64,000 bases of DNA from Methanolinea sp. UBA277 (GCA_002499905.1 DANP01000025.1:21925-85924), one strand, 5' to 3'; shown: positions 36,297 to 45,835, counted from the stretch's first letter. The notes: generated by a model from the sequence alone, not told the origin. A program made the numbers and translations.

Positions 36297-37390
36297 GCGG
36301 TGATGGGATCGGCCCCGAGATCATCCGGGAAGGAAAGAAGGTTCTTAACGCTGCCGGTGAGAAATACGGGTTTGATATCGACTGGCAGGACTTTGATATC
36401 GGCGCAGACAGGTATCTGAAGACCGGAGAACTGGTCACCGAAGATGAACTACGTGAACTGGGAAAGTTCCGGGCGATCTACTTCGGTGCCATCGGGGATG
36501 AACGGGTTGTCCCCGGCATCCTCGAGAAGGGCATTCTCCTCCGTATCCGCTTCCACTTTGACCAGTTCATCAATCTGAGGCCGATCAAGATGCTCTCCGG
36601 TGCAGTGACTCCGCTCGCAGGAAAGGGTCCCGCCGATATCGATTTCATCGTGGTTCGGGAGAATACAGAGGACTTTTACGTCGGTATCGGGTCACGGTTC
36701 CACGGATCCCAGAAGATAACGCTTTCCGTGGAGCGGGAACTTTACCATGCAGAGTTCAATCTTGATATCGAATCCGATGCCGATGAGCTCGCCTACCAGA
36801 TTGGTGTTGTGAGCAGGGAAGGGGCATCACGGGTCATCGCATATGCGTTTGAGCTTGCCCGGATAAGAAGAAAGAAACTCACCTCGGTTGACAAGGCAAA
36901 CGTCCTTTCTGATATCTATGGCCTCTGGCGGGAGGTTTTTTCAGAGCAGGCGAAGAGGTATCCCGATGTCACCACCGAGTTCACCTTCGTGGACGCCATC
37001 ACCATGTGGTTTGTCAAGAATCCCGAATGGTTTGACGTGGTGGTCACTCCCAACATGTTCGGTGATATCATCACCGATCTCGGGGCTATGATCCAGGGCG
37101 GGCTCGGTCTTGCACCCGGCGGAAATATCAACCCGGGAGGAACGTCCATGTTTGAGCCGATTCACGGCTCTGCTCCCAAGTACCGGGGACTTGGCATTGC
37201 AAACCCAATGGCTACCATCTGGGCCGGTTCGCTGCTCCTGGACCACCTGGGAGAACCCCGGGCTGCTGCAGCCATCGTCAGCGCACTCGAAAAGGCAATT
37301 GCCGACGGGGTCGTTACCAGGGATATGGGAGGATCGGCATCGACGTCCACTGTCGGCGATTATGTTTCACAGGTTATGACCAGGGGCTGA
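36275..37390 (+). CDS. leuB: 3-isopropylmalate (isohomocitrate-type) dehydrogenase
   Basis: A 371-residue NAD-dependent beta-hydroxyacid oxidative decarboxylase. Marks: [71 protein letters not shown] and the NAD-site [21 protein letters not shown]. It is a little longer than most archaeal LeuB proteins. Position behind leuC-leuD fits leucine synthesis; the paralogous coenzyme-B enzyme AksF would look alike, so specificity is inferred from the LeuD loop. It ends 9 bases before the convergent small gene of the nitrogenase-like region. Confidence 0.88.
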   Translation: MYRVAAIGGDGIGPEIIREGKKVLNAAGEKYGFDIDWQDFDIGADRYLKTGELVTEDELRELGKFRAIYFGAIGDERVVPGILEKGILLRIRFHFDQFINLRPIKMLSGAVTPLAGKGPADIDFIVVRENTEDFYVGIGSRFHGSQKITLSVERELYHAEFNLDIESDADELAYQIGVVSREGASRVIAYAFELARIRRKKLTSVDKANVLSDIYGLWREVFSEQAKRYPDVTTEFTFVDAITMWFVKNPEWFDVVVTPNMFGDIITDLGAMIQGGLGLAPGGNINPGGTSMFEPIHGSAPKYRGLGIANPMATIWAGSLLLDHLGEPRAAAAIVSALEKAIADGVVTRDMGGSASTSTVGDYVSQVMTRG

Positions 37391-37399
37391 ACGGGGGAG

Positions 37400-37849
37400 T
37401 TATGCGGGGACCTCCCCCCGTGTATCAGGGATACATCCATCGCCGGGAATAAGCCCGGTATAATCGGTAATGAGCCTGTTCCTGACCCCGACCGGCTGGA
37501 TCCGGGGAGGGAGCGCGGCAACAGTTGCATATCGCTCCCTGCAGCTGATGACTGCATGGAGTGCATCGAGAGCGAGCGTGAATCGTTCGCCGTTGTTGAG
37601 ATCGATATTGAGGGCTTTTCCCGATTTTGATACCTGGGCAAGACCGACTATGCCGCCGGTATATGCCATCCAGTTCCACTTGAGCTTCTCTACTCGTGCA
37701 GATGAACCGGTGGAAATGGCCGCCCTGAGCTCTTGCATCCTGATACAGAGTCGTGTGCGGCAGATGTGGAGCTCGAGGATATCCAGAGGGGCACCATCCT
37801 CACTGAGGACCGGCCGTCGGTTCAACTGGATATAGCCTGCCTGCTTCAT
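37400..37849 (-). CDS. Unrecognised small protein downstream of the nitrogenase-like operon
   Basis: A 149-residue protein I do not recognise. It starts with GGAAGGGAG seven bases upstream and a TATA-like TTTTATACT about 45 bases further, so it may be t[24 protein letters not shown] the nitrogenase-like genes that end 91 bases upstream on the same strand. It is soluble and basic; the middle contains WNWMAYTGGIVGLAQVSKSG and a strand-rich part NIDLNNGERFTLALDALH, which suggests a beta-sheet binding domain. Two early cysteines (HICRTRLCIR) are four residues apart. There is no signal peptide. Confidence 0.6.
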   Translation of the reverse strand: MKQAGYIQLNRRPVLSEDGAPLDILELHICRTRLCIRMQELRAAISTGSSARVEKLKWNWMAYTGGIVGLAQVSKSGKALNIDLNNGERFTLALDALHAVISCRERYATVAALPPRIQPVGVRNRLITDYTGLIPGDGCIPDTRGEVPA

Positions 37850-37939
37850 GGATTTCTCCCTTCCTACTCCTATGTCAGGAGGAGGAGTATAAAAGGGTTC
37901 AATATGCGCGGGGTGAAAGTGAAATTCCCGGCTTCTTTT

Positions 37940-39112
37940 TCATCCCGGAAATCCGCTGCCGTCACCCGCATGAGGGTCATACGCTTCGGTTCTGACAGCC
38001 CTATCCATGCAGGCGTTGAGCACATCCTCCATCAACCCGAGTTCTCCCTGGATGCCGATCAGAGGGCGATCCCTGAGTCGTACCATGCCCCGCAGGGGGT
38101 AGGTGAACGGAACGAACGCTGCACCGGGACAGATCATCTGTTCAAATGAGGATCCTATGATGAGGTCAGGGAGATCCCGGGAGAGGAGATCCCTGACCGA
38201 TGAGAGGGAGGAAGCCTCGGCAACCCTGAAATGCGTGGTTCCGGGCTGGTTGCGTGAACCGAGAATGGTGATGGTCGCATCGAGATACTGCTCGAGAATC
38301 CGGCACGCGTACTCAGCATATGAAAATTCTCCGAAGATTGCGGCCGAGGGAGGATCGAATCTCCGGAGAAACTTGTCAGCGGACCGTGATATCCGCTCTT
38401 TCGCACGTTCGGCTTCACTCCTGAGTGCTTCCGGATACCCGCCGCCCGACATCTCCTGGATGCCTGAGATAGTCTGCAGGGTTCGGTCGATGCCAAGGAG
38501 GCTGCCTGCAGGCTCCCCCCATATGCAGGAGAGATCGGGGTTTGTTGAGAGCGTGTACGGAGCGGCATGACTGAGATCTTCCAGGCGGCAGGACGAGAAG
38601 ACGGCTGCAACCGGTATTCCGGCCAGCGAGAGGATTCGTTCTGCTTCCGTAACATTCCCCTGTGCAAAGGGATCGAGCAGACTGATACCATCCAGGTTGA
38701 CCCCCTTGCGCTCCCGGTCGACCGTCACCGGGAGCGATTCGCAGGCAAGGCGGTACCCGTTCTCATAGGTCCCCAGGAAACCGGGACTGTCGATGATGAG
38801 AACGTCCTCGCAGCCGGGCATATCGGTGATATCATCACCGATGATTGCGGGGGTGCAGGTGTTGACGACGGCCAGAGAGCCGTACCGGTCACTGATCTCC
38901 CCGATCAGGGTCCGGAGGCGGTCAGCCGCACCGAAGATAATGTCCTGTTCAATGAGGAAGGTGCAGTGGAGCTCACGGTGGAGCACGGTAGCCGGGTAGT
39001 AGTAGCATCCGCTCGATCCGTGGATAATGACCCCCATTCGTGCAATCCCTGCCAGACAGGAGACTGCACCGGTCATGGCGCAGGGCCACAGGGCATTGAT
39101 GCACTCACGCAC
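37940..39112 (-). CDS. Nitrogenase component 1-like subunit, second (NifK/NifN-like)
   Basis: A 390-residue member of the NifD/NifK oxidoreductase superfamily, shorter than true NifD/K (~480-530). Cluster cysteines are placed as in the P-cluster half-site: Cys11 (ALWPCAMTGAVS), Cys36 (IIHGSSGCYYYP) and Cys86 (VNTCTPAIIGDDI). The I-I-F-G-A-A-D-R-L motif corresponds to the family V-F-G-G. The cofactor-binding Cys and His of Mo-nitrogenase NifD are not seen. It overlaps the first subunit gene by 8 bases and follows the NifH-like gene, so a heteromeric enzyme fed by that reductase is likely. Substrate unknown. Confidence 0.8.
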   Translation of the reverse strand: MRECINALWPCAMTGAVSCLAGIARMGVIIHGSSGCYYYPATVLHRELHCTFLIEQDIIFGAADRLRTLIGEISDRYGSLAVVNTCTPAIIGDDITDMPGCEDVLIIDSPGFLGTYENGYRLACESLPVTVDRERKGVNLDGISLLDPFAQGNVTEAERILSLAGIPVAAVFSSCRLEDLSHAAPYTLSTNPDLSCIWGEPAGSLLGIDRTLQTISGIQEMSGGGYPEALRSEAERAKERISRSADKFLRRFDPPSAAIFGEFSYAEYACRILEQYLDATITILGSRNQPGTTHFRVAEASSLSSVRDLLSRDLPDLIIGSSFEQMICPGAAFVPFTYPLRGMVRLRDRPLIGIQGELGLMEDVLNACMDRAVRTEAYDPHAGDGSGFPG

Positions 39113-40121
39113 GGCACACCCTCCTCCACCGGTGGAGCATACGCGAGAGGCCTGCGGTCCCTACCGGCAGCGGGTCGGGGATAGAGAGGGAAACTCCTCC
39201 CTCGCCGGGACAGAGGCCGAGACGCTGTACCACCTCTTCTGAAAGTGGCAGAGCGGGGGGTGACAGCCTGGAAAAGGAGACCGTCGTCCCCTGAAGATCA
39301 CGGAAGTTCCCGATAAGACGTTCCTGGTTCTCCCGTTCTGTCCTCACCGCCTGGCTGCTGTCGATGTCAAGCACAGTTCCAACCTGCTCAAGGAAATCAA
39401 GGGTTCCCGAGAAACCAACAGGAAACGAAGGGATGTAGGGAGTGCCGAACCGGCGCCACATTGATTCTCCCACCTCCTGCAGGGAAGGATCGCGGATGAT
39501 ATTCAGCGACCCCGATCCAAGCTGTCTCAGTTTTGCGGCAGCAACATTCCGGACAAACCGGAGCCGGACGCGTATGCCGAGGAGGGAGAGGAGCCGCGAG
39601 AGTTCCCGGTAATGGGCATCGGCTTCGTATTCCAGGTTTTTCTCGCCAATCAGGGTCACACTGCCGTCAGGCTCCCGGTCATGTCCGCCGAGCACGGAGA
39701 GAGCAATCAGCGCCTGCTCAACACCGTCGGAAAATCCTCCGCCGAGAAATCCACCGGTCGGAACAACAATAATACCCGGGCAGGGGGAACTGCTGCAGAC
39801 GGCCTGCACATCATCGCCGATGGCTGCCGAGACGCAGGAAGTGAGAACACAGATCAGACCCGGATTCCGGGCGGCAGCGTTCCGGATGGCCTTCCCGAGC
39901 GCATCCTCACCGCCAAAAATGACTTCAGTCTCAGTGAGGGAACTCGAGAGGATAACCGGGGAGAAGAGGCGGTCATGATCGACCTGGAGGGCATGGAGGA
40001 GGGATGTGGTATGGTGGGCACAGCCGTCCGGGCCGTGAATGATGGTGATTCCGTCAGTCACGGCCATGGTGACCGAAAGAGCTCCGGTGAGTGTGCACCC
40101 TTCAGTTCGTGATGAATTCAT
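39105..40121 (-). CDS. Nitrogenase component 1-like subunit, first (NifD/NifE-like)
   Basis: A 338-residue NifD-superfamily protein. The frame is open to 40331, but that extension is a shadow of the NifH-like gene; ATG 40121 (MNSSRTEGC) overlaps the nifH-like stop by 20 bases and is the natural start. Cys9, Cys34 ([14 protein letters not shown]) and Cys96 ([12 protein letters not shown]) form the expected iron-sulfur ligands; [13 protein letters not shown] is the family motif. The C-terminal cofactor ligands of nitrogenase are missing. Short length and motifs place it with nitrogenase-like enzymes of the CfbD/BchN/Mar kind, not with nitrogen fixation. Confidence 0.8.
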   Translation of the reverse strand: MNSSRTEGCTLTGALSVTMAVTDGITIIHGPDGCAHHTTSLLHALQVDHDRLFSPVILSSSLTETEVIFGGEDALGKAIRNAAARNPGLICVLTSCVSAAIGDDVQAVCSSSPCPGIIVVPTGGFLGGGFSDGVEQALIALSVLGGHDREPDGSVTLIGEKNLEYEADAHYRELSRLLSLLGIRVRLRFVRNVAAAKLRQLGSGSLNIIRDPSLQEVGESMWRRFGTPYIPSFPVGFSGTLDFLEQVGTVLDIDSSQAVRTERENQERLIGNFRDLQGTTVSFSRLSPPALPLSEEVVQRLGLCPGEGGVSLSIPDPLPVGTAGLSRMLHRWRRVCRA

Positions 40122-40923
40122 ACGCGAGAGCTTCGAGATCCTCCATCTCCAGCGGTTCGGGGATGTCAAGCCGTTTATTTTCCATGATCTTTCCGGCCAG
40201 CTGTCGGTAGACTGCTGCCTGCGAAGATCCGGGATCGTACTCGATGACAGTCTTCTTGTTGAGTTCGGCACGCTGGACAACCGGGCTTCGCGGCACAAAC
40301 TGGACCAGCGTGCTTCCAATCCCCTCGGCAAACCGGGCTATCAGTTCCTCTTCGGCATCAAGATTCTTCCCGTTCCCGATAACTCCTCCGAGGCGACAGA
40401 TTCCCCGGGAGCGGCCGGAAAGCCTCTTTATTGCTTTGCAGATATTGTTCGCAGCGTACAGGGACATGAGCTCGCCGGACGTTACCAGGTAAATCTCCTG
40501 GGCATAGCCTTCCCGCATGGGCATGGCAAAACCACCACAGACAACGTCGCCGAGAACATCGTAGACGATGACATCGCCATGGAGAGCCCCGAGACGCTCA
40601 AGGATCTGAAACGTGGCGATAATACCTCTCCCCGCACATCCTACGCCGGGTTCCGGACCGCCGGCCTCCACGCATCTGACACCTCCGTAACCGGTAAATA
40701 CTACATCTTCCAGCGCAATAGAGCGGTCCCCCCGCTCCCTGACCTGGTCCATGACGGTGGGAATCAGCCGTCCCTCCATGAGCATTCTCGTGCTGTCCCG
40801 CTTGGGATCGCAGCCGATCTGGAGAATGTCAAGCCCCATATCGGAAAGCGCTGCCGATATATTTGCAGAAGTGGTGGATTTTCCAATACCCCCCTTTCCA
40901 TACAGGGCAATCTGTTTCATCAT
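40102..40923 (-). CDS. NifH-like reductase (nitrogenase-like; possible CfbC)
   Basis: A 273-residue iron-sulfur ATPase of the NifH/BchL/CfbC family. P-loop [20 protein letters not shown]; cluster cysteines in [18 protein letters not shown] and in [15 protein letters not shown]; and a C-terminal [23 protein letters not shown]. It would pass electrons from a 4Fe-4S cluster bridging a dimer to the NifD/K-like pair with which it is co-transcribed. The cfb cluster at 53-57 kb has no cfbC, so this protein could also serve CfbD. The TATA box GCATATATTA lies about 20-30 bases before the ATG, giving a leaderless message. Confidence 0.88.
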   Translation of the reverse strand: MMKQIALYGKGGIGKSTTSANISAALSDMGLDILQIGCDPKRDSTRMLMEGRLIPTVMDQVRERGDRSIALEDVVFTGYGGVRCVEAGGPEPGVGCAGRGIIATFQILERLGALHGDVIVYDVLGDVVCGGFAMPMREGYAQEIYLVTSGELMSLYAANNICKAIKRLSGRSRGICRLGGVIGNGKNLDAEEELIARFAEGIGSTLVQFVPRSPVVQRAELNKKTVIEYDPGSSQAAVYRQLAGKIMENKRLDIPEPLEMEDLEALAYEFITN

Positions 40924-40942
40924 CAGGTATGGAACGGGAAAT

Positions 40943-40953
40943 AATATATGCTA
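40943..40953 (-). promoter_or_regulatory. TATA box of the nitrogenase-like operon
   Basis: On the minus strand AGCATATATTA stands about 20-30 bases before the start of the NifH-like gene, the spacing of an archaeal TATA box with a leaderless transcript. No GGAA-N6-TTCC nitrogen operator is seen around it, unlike amt, so nitrogen control by NrpR is not suggested here. Confidence 0.55.
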
Positions 40954-41144
40954 TTCTGATGTTTACACCATTTTAGTTGTCCCAATTCTGCCCAAGGGGA
41001 GGTTCGACCGGAACCGGAAATATCAGGTCCGATCCTGGCAGACCTCAAATTTTCCAGCCACTGGTCATGCACCATGGAGAGGAGTGCAGGATATCTTCAA
41101 AAAATAACCCCGGATGCCGCTCTCTCCCGGACAGTGCTGTAACC

Positions 41145-42602
41145 TCATGAATGTCCCCTGAATATTCCCATGAAGAGAACAATGACCGGGATGACCTCGA
41201 GCCTCCCGATCCACATCACCAGAATAAAGACCCACTTTGAAACCAGCGGCATGCCAGCTGAGACGTAGCCGGTACTGATACCACAGCAGCTCAGCCCGGA
41301 GACAACATCAAAGACCAGTTCCGAGACCTCAAGAGAGAGGAGGTTAAACTGGAGGATTACCATAGTCGCCACAAAGACGGTCAGAACCGAGAGAATGATG
41401 ACCAGCATGCTCTTGGAGATCTCGGGCTCGGCAACCCGCTCTGCAATCTTTTCACCGCCATACGTGAATGGGACCAGCACCCTCGTCCTGACGAAAACAC
41501 GCCGGAACCACCAGGCCATGCCCCGGAACCCTATCGCAATGCGGGAGAACTTCACACCTCCGGCAGTACTCTCGGATGAACCGCCAATGAACATCAGGAC
41601 GGTGAGCAATACAATGGTGACTGCCGGGTAGAGGTGCAGATTTGCATTCTGATATCCGGTAGTACTTATTGCTGCAGCGGTCATGAAGAGGCCCTGCCGC
41701 AGAGCCTCGGCGCCAGCAAGACCCTTCAGAAGGTAGAGATCCGTGGTCACTAATGCCGCACCTGCGGCAAGAAAAATGATGAGGAGCCTCACCTGTTCAT
41801 TCCCGAAAAGAGAGAGCCTGCGTTTGCGATAGGAGATATAGTACAGGGTGAAGGGGGTGGAGCCAAGGAGCATGACCGGGATGAGGAGGTATTCGAGGAG
41901 CGGGTTCTGGTAAGCCTGAATTCCGCCCTGGACCGGGATGAATCCGCCGGTGGAGATGGTCGAAAGGGAGAGGGTAAGGGCATCGTAGAGGGGGATACCC
42001 GACATCAGGATGATCCCGATTCCGATCAGGGTGAGGAATATGTATACCGCCCATATGTCTTTCCCGGTATTAATTACTGAGGGCAGAATCCGTTCGCTCC
42101 TGCTGTCTGACCGGAAGAGGGACGACTGGACCAGTCCGCTTCTTGCAGCCATAGTAATGGAGAGGGCGATCACCCCCATCCCTCCGACCCACTGCATGTA
42201 GGTCCTCCAGAAGAGCAGGGTCTCGGGGATCCGGTTGATCGATCCGAACAGGGTGAACCCGGTTCCGGTCCATCCTGCCATGCACTCAAAGAGGGCATCG
42301 GTAAACGGCATATCCAGTGCCAGGATAAAGGGGATGGTGCTCACCAGTGCAAATGCCAGCCATACCAGGGCCAGCGAACACATGGCAGAAGAGAGCCTGA
42401 TCTCTTCCTTCCTCCTGGGGATCCGGGCAAGCAGCGTACCGAGGACGAAGAGGAGGACCGGGACCGCTGCCATGGGGAGGAGCAGGGAAAATTCCCGGAA
42501 TACGAGTGCGACGGCCAGAGGGACTGCAGTGAGCGGACTGATGAAGGCAAGCATCCCACCCAGTTCAGCAAGTACGGTGGAAAAGTAAGAGATCCTGCCC
42601 AT
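41145..42602 (-). CDS. trkH: TrkH/KtrB-type potassium uptake protein
   Basis: A 485-residue membrane channel subunit with ~10 helices. Pore-loop glycines of the four M1-P-M2 repeats are visible: FECMAGWTGTGFTLFGS, LSLSTISTGGFIPVQGG, TAAAISTTGYQNANL and VSGLSCCGISTGYVS, the usual selectivity-filter sites. The trkA/ktrA regulatory gene is not adjacent. It is followed 57 bases later by phosphoribulokinase on the same strand, without evident link. The 220-base gap before it toward the nitrogenase-like operon holds no gene. Confidence 0.93.
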   Translation of the reverse strand: MGRISYFSTVLAELGGMLAFISPLTAVPLAVALVFREFSLLLPMAAVPVLLFVLGTLLARIPRRKEEIRLSSAMCSLALVWLAFALVSTIPFILALDMPFTDALFECMAGWTGTGFTLFGSINRIPETLLFWRTYMQWVGGMGVIALSITMAARSGLVQSSLFRSDSRSERILPSVINTGKDIWAVYIFLTLIGIGIILMSGIPLYDALTLSLSTISTGGFIPVQGGIQAYQNPLLEYLLIPVMLLGSTPFTLYYISYRKRRLSLFGNEQVRLLIIFLAAGAALVTTDLYLLKGLAGAEALRQGLFMTAAAISTTGYQNANLHLYPAVTIVLLTVLMFIGGSSESTAGGVKFSRIAIGFRGMAWWFRRVFVRTRVLVPFTYGGEKIAERVAEPEISKSMLVIILSVLTVFVATMVILQFNLLSLEVSELVFDVVSGLSCCGISTGYVSAGMPLVSKWVFILVMWIGRLEVIPVIVLFMGIFRGHS

Positions 42603-42659
42603 TACTACAGAGTGAGCCCTTTTTTATGATTACCTTTCCGCAGCGCAGCGTACGGGTAA

Positions 42660-43616
42660 TCAGGCCCGGGAGAGGATGTCCCTGATGATCCGCCAGCAGA
42701 AAATCAGCTGGATAATCTCGGAGGGGGGGAGGCACCGGCGCTCCCCGTACACCACGGCAGGATCAATCCCGGTCTCTTTCTCGAGGTAGCGGGTGAAGAG
42801 CGGAAGGAAGCTCCGATCGCATTCACCGTCAACAGTGAGTGCAGCCATCTTCCGTTCCCGTATCGTCCGGTGATCAAACTCCAGTGAGAACGGACAGGTT
42901 TTAGTCGTGGCGAGCAGGGGAAGGCCGATGGTAAATCCGATATCCCCGGTTGTTTCCGGGATGGGTAATTGTATCAGGGATATCCGGTAGATATTCCTGG
43001 TCCATCCGAGCTCACGCCCGAACCTTGAGAAGGCGACATGGACGATGGCATCGGCAAACTCCCGCTGGGGTTCAATGTACCGGGTATAATCAGCCTGCCG
43101 TTTTCGCATCTCCTCCATGACTTCCTGCTCTGAATACCCCCGTTTCCCGGTATCCCGCTTGACCTTCCATTCTTTCTTGACATCCGGTGCCGGGTCAACG
43201 TAGAGGGAAAAATCAATGAGCCCGCGCAGCGCGGGAGAGAAAAGTGTGTGGAGACCCTCAAGGATGAGGATCCGGGAGGGTGAAAACTCCACAGGGCCCC
43301 TTAAGGTCCCGGTCACATGGTCATAGACCTTTTTTCTGACGGGGATTCCCTTTTTGAGTTCACGCAGATCCCGTTCAAGGGCTTCCAGGTCATTTGCCAC
43401 CGGTGCAAGAGGGGTTATATTTCGGACCCGGCGCTCTTCACGGTCAAAGAGGTGGTAGTCGTCGAGAGTGATGGTTGAGACCAGTTGATCCCCGAAAAGG
43501 TGCCGAACGGATGCGGTGAACGTTGTCTTACCCGATCCGCTGTCTCCGGCTACACCAATAATATACGTGCCAGGGATAGCTGCGAGGGCTGCATGGAATG
43601 GTGAGCGTTCTTCCAT
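42660..43616 (-). CDS. prk: Phosphoribulokinase/uridine kinase family protein (methanogen PRK)
   Basis: A 318-residue P-loop kinase: GVAGDSGSGKTTF, TLDDYHLFDREERR, KVYDHVTGTLRGP and ILILEGLHTLF are the phosphoribulokinase motifs. In Methanospirillum a homologous enzyme converts ribulose 5-phosphate to ribulose bisphosphate in the reductive hexulose-phosphate route with archaeal RuBisCO; assignment here is by similarity. RuBisCO is not in the window. ATG 43616 with GGTGAACGGT before it is used because the longer frame (to 43691) would overlap fprA and lacks the family start. It comes 40 bases after fprA, probably in one operon. Confidence 0.85.
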   Translation of the reverse strand: MEERSPFHAALAAIPGTYIIGVAGDSGSGKTTFTASVRHLFGDQLVSTITLDDYHLFDREERRVRNITPLAPVANDLEALERDLRELKKGIPVRKKVYDHVTGTLRGPVEFSPSRILILEGLHTLFSPALRGLIDFSLYVDPAPDVKKEWKVKRDTGKRGYSEQEVMEEMRKRQADYTRYIEPQREFADAIVHVAFSRFGRELGWTRNIYRISLIQLPIPETTGDIGFTIGLPLLATTKTCPFSLEFDHRTIRERKMAALTVDGECDRSFLPLFTRYLEKETGIDPAVVYGERRCLPPSEIIQLIFCWRIIRDILSRA

Positions 43617-43656
43617 ACCGTTCACCGGAAAGGTGGAGAAGCTTTCCCCCGATACA

Positions 43657-44856
43657 CTATCCGGCCTGGGGGGGGGAACCAGCAATCTCACGGTGTTTTT
43701 TCATGATCACGTCCGCCAGGTTTTCCAGTTCACGCAGGCATGCCGAGTCCGGCGCTCCTTTCACGTAAACGGGGTCAAGCATCTCGACATTGAGCCGTGA
43801 GAGCATTCCTTTGAGGGTCTCAACCGTATTCCCGCCCCACCCGTACGAGCCGATTACCGCCGCGAATTTCGTTTTAGGACGGATGAGGTTGGTGATGTAT
43901 GCCGCATTCACCGCCAGGGGATGAGGGCCGAAGAGCATGGTGGGGGTACCTATCACGATGGTTGCTGCATCGACAAGAGCCATGGCGATCTCGCCCAAAT
44001 CCGAGACCTCGAGGTTGAACATCCGGACGGAGACATTGCGTTCCATGAGAGCTCCGGAAAGGTGGTTCACCATCTTCTCGGTACTCCCATGCATACTCGT
44101 GTAGATAATGACCGCCTCGTTCTTTACCTCGTCGGATATCCAGTCCCGGTAGGCTGCCAGGATGGGATCAGGCGGCTGGTGGAGCGGGCCATGGCTGGGG
44201 GCGATGATCCTGATATCATATGGGGAGATTCGTGCCAGGTGGTCCCTGATATTCGACCGGAACGGCATCATGATCTCGGCATAGTACCGCTTCGCCGAAT
44301 GGTAGATATCCCGGATATCATCGACGAACAGGTCGCTGGTGGCGCGGTGGGAGCCGAAGAGATCACCGGAAAAAAGCACCCGGTCTTCCTGCAGATACGT
44401 GAGCATGGTCTCAGGCCAGTGTACCCAGGGAGCCATGATGAATTCCAGAGTTTTATTACCGAGAGAAATGGTATCATGGTCTTTGACCACCAGGCACCGT
44501 TCAGGAGAAATCTCGAGCAGGTTCACAACGAGGTCGCGGCATTTCTCGCTCACCACGATCTGGGCCCTGGGAAAGAGCTCTGCAGCCATGGGGAGTGATC
44601 CTGAGTGGTCCTGTTCGGCATGGTTGACGATGATGTAATCCACCGATTCGACCCCGGCCCTGACCAGGTTGCAGACGTATTCAAATTCTTTCGATGGATC
44701 GACGGTGTCAATCAGTGCGGTCTTTTCGCTTCCCGAGACCAGGTATGCATTATAGCTGGTTCCTTCAGGGAGGGGGATCAGGGCATCAAAAAGCCGGCGG
44801 TCCCAGTCAATGGCACCGATCCAGTAAATATCAGGGAGAATTTCTCGTACTGCCAT
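43657..44856 (-). CDS. fprA: F420H2 oxidase-type flavodiiron protein (FprA)
   Basis: A 399-residue flavodiiron protein that reduces O2 to water with F420H2 and protects the strict anaerobe from oxygen. Residues ~30-250 are a metallo-beta-lactamase fold with the diiron ligands in NHAEQDHSGSLP, FMAPWVHWPE, FSGDLFGSH and APSHGPLH; residues ~255-395 are a flavodoxin domain (IIYTSMHGSTEKM, IGTPTMLFGPHP, GSYGWGGNTVE). No rubredoxin or other extra domain is fused. Divergent from a DUF2148 gene; phosphoribulokinase follows. Confidence 0.93.
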   Translation of the reverse strand: MAVREILPDIYWIGAIDWDRRLFDALIPLPEGTSYNAYLVSGSEKTALIDTVDPSKEFEYVCNLVRAGVESVDYIIVNHAEQDHSGSLPMAAELFPRAQIVVSEKCRDLVVNLLEISPERCLVVKDHDTISLGNKTLEFIMAPWVHWPETMLTYLQEDRVLFSGDLFGSHRATSDLFVDDIRDIYHSAKRYYAEIMMPFRSNIRDHLARISPYDIRIIAPSHGPLHQPPDPILAAYRDWISDEVKNEAVIIYTSMHGSTEKMVNHLSGALMERNVSVRMFNLEVSDLGEIAMALVDAATIVIGTPTMLFGPHPLAVNAAYITNLIRPKTKFAAVIGSYGWGGNTVETLKGMLSRLNVEMLDPVYVKGAPDSACLRELENLADVIMKKHREIAGSPPQAG

Positions 44857-45055
44857 CGTGGCTCAACCTCGATCTTCCCGCACATCCGGTTACATAACAG
44901 CGTCAGGAGGAGGAGGACTGAATTCTCCCTCCTTTCACCATATCCGGGCAGGTGTATTCCGCATAACGGTGCTCATCCGCGCAGATAACCATTTCTATCA
45001 GACCCTGCTCCCTGATGCACATATTCTTTTCCGGGTTGCCGGTATAGTACCGATC

Positions 45056-45607
45056 ATGAATAGTGATGATGACGGCCTCCGTGCTGTAGTATCGCTCATG
45101 GCCCTTTCCGCACGGACTGCGCCCAAAGGAAAAGGGATGGACTCAGTGGTGACCCATATTGTTGTCAGGGATGAACTCCCGGCTCTCGCTGCCGGGATGA
45201 AAGCGTTTGGAGAGAAACATAATATCGGCTTCTTTCTCAGGGATGCCGGCAATGTTGCAGCAGCCGGTGCCTGCCTCATTATTGGCATCCGGGGACAGGA
45301 GGCCCTCGGCATCAATTGCCAGGGCTGCGGGTACCCGTCCTGCGCTGCTATGACCGAAGCCTGCGGCGAGCGGGGGGAAACCGGTGGTCCGTTCTCCGGC
45401 CCGAACTGTGTCATCAAAATGGCGGACCTGGGAATAGCGGTCGGTTCTGCGGTCAAATCGGCATCGATCCATAACCTCGATAACCGGGTCATGTATTCAG
45501 CCGGCGTCGCCGCCCGCTCCCTTGGCCTGGTTCCCGGATGTTCGGTTGCCTACGGCATTCCGGTCAGTGCTACCGGCAAGAACATATTCTTCGACAGGCA
45601 CCAGTAG
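45056..45607 (+). CDS. DUF2148 ferredoxin-like domain protein
   Basis: A 183-residue protein from ATG 45056. Family marks: AVVSLMALSARTAPKGKGMD, FLRDAGNVAAAGACLIIGIRG, the cysteine group NCQGCGYPSCAAM with later CGERG and GPNCVIKMADLGIAVGSAV. These cysteines probably bind an iron-sulfur cluster. The family is widespread in anaerobes without a known reaction. Its last codons lie beside a decayed copy of the neighbouring membrane-protein gene. Confidence 0.8.
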   Translation: MNSDDDGLRAVVSLMALSARTAPKGKGMDSVVTHIVVRDELPALAAGMKAFGEKHNIGFFLRDAGNVAAAGACLIIGIRGQEALGINCQGCGYPSCAAMTEACGERGETGGPFSGPNCVIKMADLGIAVGSAVKSASIHNLDNRVMYSAGVAARSLGLVPGCSVAYGIPVSATGKNIFFDRHQ

Positions 45608-45609
45608 CC

Positions 45610-45830
45610 AAAGATCCATTCTGTGGTGAGGCCGGCGCCGGAAGCACAGAGCAAAATGAAGGCGGAGGAACGGGAAGAAATCGAAGAGCGAAAAGGGGAG
45701 AGTCGTCCGGGGCTGTTTCATATCCAGGCGAAGCACGCACCATGAGACCGGGATTTCGATTGTCAGGGTAAAAACCAACGCTGCGATGAACCGGCCTGAG
45801 GTATGCGTATCTCGTGGTGCCCGGACTGAC
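45610..45830 (-). pseudogene. Decayed duplicate of the neighbouring membrane-protein gene
   Basis: Read on the minus strand, a frame with RFIAALVFTLTIEIPVSWCV followed by LRLDMKQPRTTLPFSLF matches QFIVALSFTLAIEILVLWSV and LRLWMKQPKETLPLSVI of the intact gene at 45836-46207. The 5' end carries a frameshift (an extra two bases near 45800) and has lost its ATG; after ~40 residues the similarity fades and the frame runs into the DUF2148 gene. Two tandem copies, one intact and one dying, are the simplest reading. Borders are approximate. Confidence 0.55.
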
Positions 45831-45835
45831 CAGGT

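Noticed and set aside
40122..40331. Longer N-terminus of the first NifD-like gene
   Set aside because: The extra 70 residues are an arginine/serine-rich shadow of the NifH-like gene; the ATG at 40121 begins the family sequence.
37940..40923. Nitrogen-fixing nitrogenase
   Set aside because: The component-1 proteins are far too short and lack the FeMo-cofactor Cys and His ligands; no nifB, nifE or nifN is near.
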